64,000 bases of DNA from Crossaster papposus. Taxonomy: Eukaryota > Echinodermata > Asteroidea > Velatida > Solasteridae. Positions within the stretch are counted from its first letter, which is position 1. Each line of letters begins with the position of its first letter. The position numbers were made by a program, and so were the translations under genes. The notes beneath the pieces are model-generated. The model made no database searches. It saw nothing but the letters and a program-made list of their open reading frames with translations, and was not told the origin of the DNA. Where the stretch lies: the NCBI GenBank assembly GCA_037893245.1, contig JBAIAA010000804.1, forward strand, positions 248,001 to 312,000, in the 5' to 3' direction. Below are positions 54,501 to 64,000 of this stretch, one piece after another.

Positions 54501-54978
54501 GGATAATTTTCTCGACTTATATCTTAGCTGCGAACCTCAACTTTGTTCGAGAATGAAGAGACACTCACTAGCTCGACATCTGAGACAAAATATCGCCAAA
54601 TTTTCCACTAGAAAGAACCCAAACTGTTAGACTCATGCGTCAGGACACTGGCGCCATAGGCCTATGCGGAAATACACGTGCACATACATAGACAGAAGAA
54701 AACATGGCTTCGAATGAGGATAATGTTCTCGACTTATATTTTAGCTGCGAACTTCAACGTTGTAGGAGGAGAAAGATACACTCACCAGCTCCACATCTGA
54801 GCTAACATATCGCCAAAATTCTCACCGGAAGAGACCCAAACTGCGAGACTCGTGCGTCAGGACACTGGCGGCATGGGACTATGTGGCAATACACGTGTAC
54901 ATACATACACAGAAGAAAACATGGCTGTGAATGAGGATAATGTTCTCGACTTATATCTTAGCTGCGAACCTCAACTTT
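48518..54978 (+). repeat. 6.46-kb higher-order unit, copy 2
   Basis: Nearly identical to copy 1, down to private changes: ttgttcaagaatg (45,286 and 51,747), gagaccctcacc (46,404 and 52,865; 47,180 and 53,641), gttggtggatg, gcatgggactatg (48,411 and 54,872) and caaattgtccac. It contains the extra short unit at 49,603 and three tandem 434-bp dimers at 48,301-49,602. Confidence 0.92.
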
Positions 54979-56660
54979 GTTCGAGAATGAAGAGACACTC
55001 ACTAGCTCGACATCTGAGACAAAATATCGCCAAATTGTCCACTAGAAAGAACCCAAACTGTTAGACTCATGCGTCAGGACACTGGCGCCATAGGCCTATG
55101 CGGAAATACACGTGCACATACATAGACAGAAGAAAACATGGCTTCGAATGAGGATAATGTTCTCGACTTATATTTTAGCTGCGAACTTCAACGTTGTAGG
55201 AGGAGAAAGATACACTCACCAGCTCCACATCTGAGCTAACATATCGCCAAAATTCTCACCGGAAGAGACCCAAACTGTGAGACTCGTGCGTCAGGACACT
55301 GGCGGCATAGGACTATGTGGCAATACACGTGTACATACATACACAGAAGAAAACATGGCTGTGAATGAGGATAATGTTCTCGACTTATATCTTAGCTGCG
55401 AACCTCAACTTTGTTCGAGAATGAAGAGACACTCACTAGCTCGACATCTGAGACAAAATATCGCCAAATTTTCCACTAGAAAGAACCCAAACTGTTAGAC
55501 TCATGCGTCAGGACACTGGCGCCATAGGCCTATGCGGAAATACACGTGCACATACATAGACAGAAGAAAACATGGCTTCGAATGAGGATAATGTTCTCGA
55601 CTTATATTTTAGCTGCGAACTTCAACGTTGTAGGAGGAGGAAGATACACTCACCAGCTCCACATCTGAGCTAACATATCGCCAAAATTCTCACCGGAAGA
55701 GACCCAAACTGTGAGACTCGTGCGTCAGGACACTGGCGGCATAGGACTATGTGGCAATACACGTGTACATACATACACAGAAGAAAACATGGCTGTGAAT
55801 GAGGATAATGTTCTCGACTTATATCTTAGCTGCGAACCTCAACTTTGTTCGAGAATGAAAAGACACTCACTAGCTCGACATCTGAGACAAAATATCGCCA
55901 AATTGTCCACTAGAAAGAACCCAAACTGTTAGACTCATGCGTCAGGACACTGGCGCCATAGGCCTATGCGGAAATACACGTGCACATACATAGACAGAAG
56001 AAAACATGGCTTCGAATGAGGATAATTTTCTCGACTTATATCTTAGCTGCAAACCTCAACTTTGTTCGAGAATGAAGAGACACTCACCAGCTCGACATCT
56101 GAGACAAAATATTGCCAGATTTTCCACTAGAAGGAACTCAATCTGTGAGACTCATGCGTCAGGACACTGGCGGCATAGGCCTATGCGGAAATACACGTGC
56201 ACATACATAGACAGAAGAAAACATGGCTGCGAATGAGGATAATTTTCTCGACTTATATTTTAGCTGCGAACCTCAACGTTGTAGGAGGAGGAAGATACAC
56301 TCACCAGCTCCACATCTGAGCTAACATATCGCCAAAATTCTCACCGGAAGAGACCCAAACTGTGAGACTCGTGCGTCAGGACACTGGCGGCATAGGCCTA
56401 TGCGGAAATACACGTGCACATACATAGACAGAAGAAAACATGGCTGCGAATGAGGATAATTTTCTCGACTTATATCTTAGCTGCGAACCTCAACGTTGTT
56501 CGAGAATGAAGAGACACTCACCAGCTCGACATCTGAGCCAAAATATTGCCAAATTAACAAAAACAGGGCTGCGAATGAGGATTATTTTCTCGACTTATAT
56601 CTTAGCTGCGAACCTCAACTTTGTTCGAGAATGAAGAGACACTCACCAGCTCGACATCTG
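54979..56660 (+). repeat. 6.46-kb higher-order unit, partial copy 3
   Basis: Continues the match at 6,461 bp to about 56,006, then at 6,336 bp because the extra short unit is absent. The three-dimer run here spans 54,762-56,063. Its last dimer differs from copy 2 by caaattgtcc at 55,900 against caaattttcc at 49,439. The match ends at about 56,660. Confidence 0.88.
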
Positions 56661-58309
56661 AGACAAAATATTGCCAGATTTTCCACTAGAAAAAACTCAA
56701 ACTGTGAGACTCATGCGTCAGGACACTGGCGGCATAGGCCTATGCGGAAATACACGTGCACATACATAGACAGAAGAAAACATGGCTTCGAATGAGGATA
56801 ATTTTCTCGACTTATATCTTAGCTGCAAACCTCAACTTTGTTCGAGAATGAAGAGACACTCACCAGCTCGACATCTGAGCCAAAATATTGCCAAATTAAC
56901 AAAAACAGGGCTGCGAATGAGGATTATTTTCTCGACTTATATCTTAGCTGCGAACCTCAACGTTGTAGGAGGAGGAAGATACACTCACCAGCTCCACATC
57001 TGAGATAACATATCGCCAAAATTCTCACCGGAAGAGACCCAAACTGTAAGACTCGTGCGTCAGGACACTGGCGGCATAGGACTATGTGGCAATACACGTG
57101 TACATACATACACAGAAGAAAACATGGCTGTGAATGAGGATAATTTTCTCGACTTATATCTTAGCTGCGAACCTCAACTTTGTTCGAGAATGAAGAGACA
57201 CTCACCAGCTCAACATCTGAGACAAAATATTTCCAGATTTTCCACTAGAAAGAACTCAAACTGTGAGACTCATGCGTCAGGACACTGGCGGCATAGGCCT
57301 ATGCGGAAATACACGTGCACATACATACACAGAAGAAAACATGGCTTCGAATGAGGATAATTTTCTCGACTTATATCTGAGCTGCGAACCTCAACGTTGT
57401 TGGAGAATGAAGAGACACTCACCAGCTCGACATCTGAGCCAAAATATTGCCAAATTAACAAAAACAGGGCTGCGAATGAGGATAATTTTCTCGACTTATA
57501 TCTTAGCTGTGAACATCAACTTTGTTCGAGAATGAAGAGACACTCACCAGCTCGACATCTGAGACAAAATATTGCCAGATTTTCCACTAGAAAGAACTCA
57601 ATCTGTGAGACTCATGCGTCAGGACACTGGCGGCATACGCCTATGCGGAAATACACGTGCACATACATACACAGAAGAAAACATGGCTTCGAATGAGGAT
57701 AATTTTCTCGACTTATATCTTAGCTGCGAACCTCAACGTTGTTCGAGAATGAAGAGACACTCACCAGCTCGACATCTGAGCCAAAATATTGCCAAATTAA
57801 CAAAAACAGGGCTGCGAATGAGGATAATTTTCTCGACTTATATCTTAGCTGCGAACCTCAACTTTGTTCGAGAATGAAGAGACACTCACCAGCTCGACAT
57901 CTGAGACAAAATATTGCCAGATTTTCCACTAGAAAGAACTCAAACTGTGAGACTCATGCGTCAGGACACTGGCGGCATAGGCCTATGCGGAAATACACGT
58001 GCACATACATACACAGAAGAAAACATGGCTTCGAATGAGGATAATTTTCTCGACTTATATCTGAGCTGCGAACCTCAACGTTGTTGGTGGATGAAGATAC
58101 ACTCACCAGCTCCACATCTGAGCTAACATATCGCCAAAATTCTCACCGGAAGAGACCCAAACTGTTAGACTCATGCGTCAGGACACTGGCGGCATAGGCC
58201 TATGCGGCAAAGCACGTGTACATACATACATACACCTAGAAAACATGGCTGCGAATGAGGATAATTTTCTCGACTTATATCTTAGCTGCGAACCTCAACT
58301 TTGTTCGAG
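56661..58309 (+). repeat. Shrunken continuation of copy 3
   Basis: Monomer types follow the order of the 6.46-kb unit, but with pieces missing. A 342-bp dimer is lost before 56,660. The short unit at 56,840 runs straight into a C-type unit at 56,965, dropping material present after 50,846. Later parts match 52,523-54,300 but with one 776-bp unit fewer. Private changes are aggattattttc (56,579 and 56,922), agctcaacatc at 57,207 and gtgaacatcaac at 57,509. Confidence 0.82.
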
Positions 58310-59793
58310 AATGAAGAGACACTCACCAGCTCGACATCTGAGACAAAATATTGCCAGATTTTCCACTAGAAAGAACTCAAACTGTGAGACTCATGCGTCA
58401 GGACACTGGCGGCATAGGCCTATGCGGAAATACACGTGCACATACATACACAGAAGAAAACATGGCTTCGAATGAGGAAAATTTTCTCGACTTATATCTG
58501 AGCTGCGAACCTCAACGTTGTTGGAGAATGAAGAGACACTCACCAGCTCGACATCTGAGCCAAAATATTGCCAAATTAACAAAAACAGGGCTGCGAATGA
58601 GGATAATTTTCTCGACTTATATCTTAGCTGTGAACCTCAACTTTGTTCGAGAATGAAGAGACACTCACCAGCTCGACATCTGAGACAAAATATTGCCAGA
58701 TTTTCCACTAGAAAAAACTCAAACTGTGAGACTCATGCGTCAGGACACTGGCGGCATAGGCCTATGCGGAAATACACGTGTACATACATACACAAAAGAA
58801 AACATGGCTGTGAATGAGGATAATTTTCTCGACTTATATCTTAGCTGCGAACCTCAACTTTGTTCGAGAATGAAGAGACACTCACCAGCTCGACATCTGA
58901 GACAAAATATCGCCAAATTTTCCACTTGAAAGAACCCAAACTGTTAGACTCATGCGTCAGGACACTGGCGCCATAGGCCTATGCGGAAATACACGTGCAC
59001 ATACATAGACAGAAGAAAACATGGCTTCGAATGAGGATAATTTTCTCGACTTATATCTTAGCTGCAAACCTCAACTTTGTTCGAGAACGAAGAGACACTC
59101 ACCAGCTCGACATCTGAGACAAAATATTGCCAGATTTTCCACTAGAAAGAACTCAATCTGTGAGACTCATGCGTCAGGACACTGGCGGCATACGCCTATG
59201 CGGAAATACACGTGCACATACATACACAGAAGAAAACATGGCTTCGAATGAGGATAATTTTCTCGACTTATATCTTAGCTGCGAACCTCAACGTTGTTCG
59301 AGAATGAAGAGACACTCACCAGCTCGACATCTGAGACAAAATATTGCCAGATTTTCCACTAGAAAGAACTCAAACTGTGAGACTCATGCGTCAGGACACT
59401 GGCGGCATAGGCCTATGCGGAAATACACGTGCACATACATACACAGAAGAAAACATGGCTTCGAATGAGGAAAATTTTCTCGACTTATATCTGAGCTGCG
59501 AACCTCAACGTTGTTGGAGAATGAAGAGACACTCACCAGCTCGACATCTGAGCCAAAATATTGCCAAATTAACAAAAACAGGGCTGCGAATGAGGATAAT
59601 TTTCTCGACTTATATCTTAGCTGTGAACCTCAACTTTGTTCGAGAATGAAGAGACACTCACCAGCTCGACATCTGAGACAAAATATTGCCAGATTTTCCA
59701 CTAGAAAAAACTCAAACTGTGAGACTCATGCGTCAGGACACTGGCGGCATAGGCCTATGCGGAAATACACGTGTACATACATACACAGAAGAA
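58310..59793 (+). repeat. 993-bp higher-order unit, partial duplication
   Basis: Bases 58,310-58,800 match 59,303-59,793, a spacing of 993 bp (four long and one short). Both have gaatgaggaaaatttt and a short unit (58,520 and 59,513). They part where acacaaaagaaaacatggctgtg (in two pieces, 58,790 onward) faces cacagaag then ggcttcg. The long unit at 59,296 has replaced an expected short one. Confidence 0.85.
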
Positions 59794-60080
59794 AACATGG
59801 CTTCGAATGAGGATAATTTTCTCGACTTATATCTTAGCTGCAAACCTCAACTTTGTTCGAGAACGAAGAGACACTCACCAGCTCGACATCTGAGACAAAA
59901 TATTGCCAGATTTTCCACTAGAAAGAACTCAATCTGTGAGACTCATGCGTCAGGACACTGGCGGCATACGCCTATGCGGAAATACACGTGCACATACATA
60001 CACAGAAGAAAACATGGCTTCGAATGAGGATAATTTTCTCGACTTATATCTTAGCTGCGAACCTCAACGTTGTTCGAGAA
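59021..60080 (+). repeat. 776-bp duplication at the 59-60-kb zone
   Basis: Bases from about 59,021 to 59,300 repeat at about 59,797-60,076, marked by the shared change gttcgagaacgaag (59,086 and 59,862) where other units have gaatgaag. The spacing of 776 bp equals that at 1,100, but the content is different, so this is an independent unit of the same size. Confidence 0.85.
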
Positions 60081-62961
60081 TGAAGAGACACTCACCAGCT
60101 CGACATCTGAGCCAAAATATTGCCAAATTAACAAAAACAGGGCTGCGAATGAGGATAATTTTCTCGACTTATATCTTAGCTGCGAACCTCAACGTTGTTC
60201 GAGAATGAAGAGACACTCATCAGCTCGACATCTGAGACAAAATATTGCCAAATTTCCCACTAGAAAGAACCCAAACTGTTAGACTCATGCGTCAGGACAC
60301 TGGCGGCATAGGCCTATGCGGAAATACACGTGCACATACATAGACAGAAGAAAACATGGCTTCGAATGAGGCTAATTTTCTCGACTTATATCTTAGCTGC
60401 GAACCTCAACGTTGTAGGAGGAGGAAGATACACTCACCAGCTCCACATCTGAGCTAACATATCGCCAAAATTCTCACCGGAAGAGACCCAAACTGTGAGA
60501 CTCGTGCGTCAGGACACTGGCGGCATAGGACTATGTGGCAATACACGTGTACATACATACACAGAAGAAAACATGGCTGTGAATGAGGATAATTTTCTCG
60601 ACTTATATCTTAGCTGCGAACCTCAACTTTGTTCGAGAATGAAGAGACACTCACCAGCTCGACATCTGAGACAAAATATTGCCAGATTTTCCACTAGAAG
60701 GAACTCAAACTGTGAGACTCATGCGTCAGGACACTGGCGGCATAGGCCTATGCGGAAATACACGTGCACATACATACACAGAAGAAAACATGGCTTCGAA
60801 TGAGGATAATTTTCTCGACTTATATCTGAGCTGCGAACCTCAACGTTGTTGGAGAATGAAGAGACACTCACCAGCTCGACATCTGAGCCAAAATATTGCC
60901 AAATTAACAAAAACAGGGCTGCGAATGAGGATAATTTTCTCGACTTATATCTTAGCTGTGAACCTCAACTTTGTTCGAGAATGAAGAGACACTCACCAGC
61001 TCGACATCTGAGACAAAATATTGCCAGATTTTCCACTAGAAAGAACTCAATCTGTGAGACTCATGCGTCAGGACACTGGCGGCATACGCCTATGCGGAAA
61101 TACATGTGCACATACATACACAGAAGAAAACATGGCTTCGAATGAGGATAATTTTCTCGACTTATATCTTAGCTGCGAACCTCAACGTTGTTCGAGAATG
61201 AAGAGACACTCACCAGCTCGACATCTGAGCCAAAATATTGCCAAATTAACAAAAACAGGGCTGCGAATGAGGATAATTTTCTCGACTTATATCTTAGCTG
61301 CGAACCTCAACTTTGTTCGAGAATGAAGAGACACTCACCAGCTCGACATCTGAGACAAAATATTGCCAGATTTTCCACTAGAAAGAACTCAAACTGTGAG
61401 ACTCATGCGTCAGGACACTGGCGGCATAGGCCTATGCGGAAATACACGTGCACATACATACACAGAAGAAAACATGGCTTCGAATGAGGAAAATTTTCTC
61501 GACTTATATCTGAGCTGCGAACCTCAACGTTGTTGGAGAATGAAGAGACACTCACCAGCTCGACATCCGAGCCAAAATATTGCCAAATTAACAAAAACAG
61601 GGCTGCGAATGAGGATAATTTTCTCGACTTATATCTTAGCTGTGAACCTCAACTTTGTTCGAGAATGAAGAGACACTCACCAGCTCGACATCTGAGACAA
61701 AATATTGCCAGATTTTCCACTAGAAAAAACTCAAACTGTGAGATTCATGCGTCAGGACACTGGCGGCATAGGCCTATGCGGAAATACACGTGCACATACA
61801 TACACAGAAGAAAACATGGCTTCGAATTAGGATAATTTTCTCGACTTATATCTGACCTGCGAACCTCAACGTTGTTGGAGGATGAAGATACACTCACCAG
61901 CTCCACATCTGAGCTAACATATCGCCAAAATTCTCACCGGAAAAGACCCAAACTATGAGACTCATGCGTCAGGACACTGGCGGCATAGGCCTATGCGGCA
62001 AAGCACGTGTACATACATACATACACCTAGAAAACATGGCTGCGAATGAGGATAATTTTCTCGACTTATATCTTAGCTGCGAACCTCAACTTTGTTCGAG
62101 AATGAAGAGACACTCACCAGCTCGACATCTGAGACAAAATATTGCCAGATTTTCCACTAGAAAGAACTCAAACTGTGAGACTCATGCGTCAGGACACTGG
62201 CGGCATAGGCCTATGCGGAAATACACGTGCACATACATACACAGAAGAAAACATGGCTTCGAATGAGGATAATTTTCTCGACTTATATCTGAGCTGCGAA
62301 CCTCAACGTAGTTGGAGGATGAAGATACACTCACCAGCTCCACATCTGAGCTAACATATCGCCAAAATTCTCACCGGAAAAGACCCAAACTGTGAGACTC
62401 ATGCGTCAGGACACTGGCGGCATATGCCTATGCGGAAATACACGTGCACATACATAGACAGAAGAAAACATGGCTTCGAATGAGGATAATTTTCTCGACT
62501 TATATCTTAGCTGCAAACCTCAACTTTGTTCGAGAATGAAGAGACACTCACCAGCTCGACATCTGAGACAAAATATTGCCAGATTTTCCACTAGAAAGAA
62601 CTCAATCTGTGAGACTCATGCGTCAGGACACTGGCGGCATAGGCCTATGCGGAAATACACGTGCACATACATACACAGAAGAAAACATGGCTTCGAATGA
62701 GGATAATTTTCTCGACTTATATCTGAGCTGCGAACCTCAACGTAGTTGGAGGATGAAGATACACTCACCAGCTCCACATCTGAGCTAACATATCGCCAAA
62801 ATTCTCACCGGAAAAGACCCAAACTGTGAGACTCATGCGTCAGGACACTGGCGGCATAGGCCTATGCGGAAATACACGTGCACATACATAGACAGAAGAA
62901 AACATGGCTTCGAATGAGGATAATTTTCTCGACTTATATCTTAGCTGCGAACCTCAACGTT
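60080..62961 (+). repeat. Mosaic stretch leading back to edge-type monomers
   Basis: Short units are at 60,848, 61,190 and 61,532 in 342-bp spacing. Private changes are actcatcagctc at 60,217, tacatgtgcac at 61,102, cgacatccgag at 61,563, gagattcatg at 61,740, ttcgaattagg at 61,822 and gcatatgcctatgc at 62,420. From about 61,850 the units are mainly type B with cgtagttgg, as in the 6-16-kb zone, and repeat with 434-bp spacing (62,142 and 62,576). Confidence 0.82.
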
Positions 62962-63086
62962 GTTCGAGAATGAAGAGACACTCACCAGCTCGACATCTGA
63001 GCCAAAATATTGCCAAATTAACAAAAACAGGGCTGCGAATGAGGATAATTTTCTCGACTTATATCTTAGCTGCGAACCTCAACTTT

Positions 63087-63310
63087 GTTCGAGAATGAAG
63101 AGACACTCACCAGCTCCACATCTCAGCTAACATATCGCCAAAATTCTCACCGGAAAAGACCCAAACTGTGAGACTCATGCGTCAGGACACTGGCGGCATA
63201 GGCCTATGCGGCAATGCACGTGTACATACATACATACATACACCTAGAAAACATGGCTGCGAATGAGGATAATTTTCTCGACTTATATCTTAGCTGCGAA
63301 CCTCAACTTT
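63087..63310 (+). repeat. 224-bp chimeric monomer, A start joined to B
   Basis: It starts gttcgagaatgaagagac as A, then actcaccagctc, then cacatctcagctaac as B, the same switch as at 8,161. The middle has ggcaatgcacgtgt with four ACAT units, a form otherwise seen only near the left end. Confidence 0.88.
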
Positions 63311-64000
63311 GTTCGAGAATGAAGAGACACTCACCAGCTCGACATCTGAGACAAAATATTGCCAGATTTTCCACTAGAAAGAACTCAAACTGTGAGACTC
63401 ATGCGTCAGGACACTGGCGGCATAGGCCTATGCGGAAATACACGTGCACATACATACACAGAAGAAAACATGGCTTCGAATGAGGATAATTTTCTCGACT
63501 TATATCTGAGCTGCGAACCTCAACGTTGTTGGAGGATGAAGATACACTCACCAGCTCCACATCTCAGCTAACATATCGCCAAAATTCTCACCGGAAGAGA
63601 CCCAAACTGTGAGACTCATGCGTCAGGACACTGGTGGCATAGGCCTATGCGGCAATGCACGTGTACATACATACATACACCTAGAAAACATGGCTGCGAA
63701 TGAGGATAATTTTCTCGACTTATATCTGAGCCGCGAACCTCAACTTTGTTGAAGGATGAAGAGACACTCACCAGCTCGACATCTGAGACAAAATATTGCC
63801 AAATTTCCCACAAGAAAGAACTCTAACTGTGAGACTCATGCGTCATGACACTGGCGGCATAGGCCTATGCGGAAATACACGTGCACATACATAGACAGAA
63901 GAAAACATGGCTTCGAATGAGGCTAATTTTCTCGACTTATATCTTAGCTGCGAACCTCAACGTTGTAGGAGGAGGAAGATACACTTACCAGCTCCACATC
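63311..64000 (+). repeat. Edge-type block at the right end, matching 3,222-3,911
   Basis: Monomers start at 63,311, 63,528, 63,748 and 63,965, as at 3,222, 3,439, 3,659 and 3,876 (offset 60,089 bp). They share ctcagctaac, ggtggcat, gttgaaggatg, cccacaagaaag, gtcatgacac, gaggctaat and cacttacc. I see only a few differences, for example gttcgaaaatg against gttcgagaatg, attatcacc against attctcacc, and ctcaaactg against ctctaactg. The last monomer is cut by the window end after 36 bp. Confidence 0.92.

Larger units (their letters stand above)
1..64000 (+). repeat. Satellite array, 217-bp and 125-bp monomers (whole window)
   Basis: The window is a single uninterrupted tandem array with every monomer in the same orientation. 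It holds 246 long and 84 short complete monomers plus 36 bp of a last one. The sum of the monomer sizes closes exactly on the 63,964 bp between the first and last monomer starts, so there is no room for an insertion of unique DNA. Neither array edge is inside the window. The commonest long monomer is about 44% GC by hand count. Arrays of this size with nested higher-order units are typical of eukaryotic centromeric or pericentromeric heterochromatin; that location is inference. I do not recognise the family, and no species can be named. Confidence 0.98.

Noticed and set aside
49..63813. Many open reading frames of 60-113 codons on both strands as genes
   Set aside because: They are the same monomer read in shifting frames. 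217 mod 3 = 1 and 125 mod 3 = 2, so no frame runs beyond about 113 codons. Frames overlap one another in the same bases, and there is no unique flanking promoter or recognised domain.
1..64000. CRISPR array
   Set aside because: Repeat units are 125-228 bp and directly abut. There are no unique spacers between short repeats.
1..64000. rRNA spacer or other rDNA repeat
   Set aside because: I recognise no rRNA gene, and the unit is far too short and uniform for an rDNA spacer.
1..64000. Assigning a species from the satellite
   Set aside because: I do not recognise the monomer. A general animal-like impression from the taggccta motif is too weak to name a group.

Overview
The whole window is satellite DNA. 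From base 1 to base 64,000 it is one uninterrupted head-to-tail tandem array, all in one orientation. I find no unique sequence, transposon, RNA gene or convincing protein gene. This points to a eukaryotic chromosome (centromeric, pericentromeric or other heterochromatin), probably an animal. I do not recognise the satellite family or the species. Hand-counted GC of the commonest monomer is 96/217, about 44%.

Two monomer classes make up the array. The long class is 217 bp, with size variants of 218, 220, 224 and 228 bp. The short class is 125 bp (three copies are 124 bp) and is a long monomer lacking about 92 internal bases. Placing a monomer start at the G of gttcgag, gttggag or gtaggag, base 1 is a monomer start and the last start is at 63,965. 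Between them I count 246 long and 84 short monomers: 223x217 + 2x218 + 18x220 + 1x224 + 2x228 + 81x125 + 3x124 = 63,964 bp, exactly the observed distance. Long monomers fall into types by their first third: A (gttcgagaatg...ctcgacatctgagac), B (gttggaggatg...ctccacatctgagct) and C (gtaggaggagg...ctccacatctgagct). The part deleted in the short class carries a 14-bp perfect palindrome (GCATAGGCCTATGC), a CACGTG hexamer and an (ACAT)n tract.

Layout, left to right. 1-3,804: edge-type monomers in two copies 2,776 bp apart, with a 776-bp doublet between. 3,607-6,090: a 868-bp unit, about 2.9 copies. 6,091-17,389: 1.21-kb units inside a 3.7-3.9-kb duplication. 17,390-23,310: a 2,982-bp unit, two copies. 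22,900-29,486: a 3,386-bp unit, about two copies, each with five 342-bp long+short dimers. 28,785-31,262: a 1,242-bp unit, two copies. 31,263-35,039: mosaic, with four more 342-bp dimers. 35,040-37,410: a 1,243-bp unit. 38,190-40,010: a 901-bp unit. 39,500-44,234: a 2,328-bp unit. 42,182-56,660: a 6.34/6.46-kb unit, about 2.25 copies. 56,661-64,000: a shrunken third copy, 993- and 776-bp duplications, then a return to the edge-type monomers of the left end.

No genes work together here. The biology is array evolution: repeated unequal exchange or replication slippage at many nested scales, spread of one deletion monomer, and visible breakpoints inside chimeric monomers. Many open frames of 60-113 codons occur, but they are by-products of the repeat: 217 leaves a remainder of 1 when divided by 3, so a frame cannot be held from one long monomer to the next. 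Block boundaries are read by eye from where copies start to differ and are uncertain by tens of bases.
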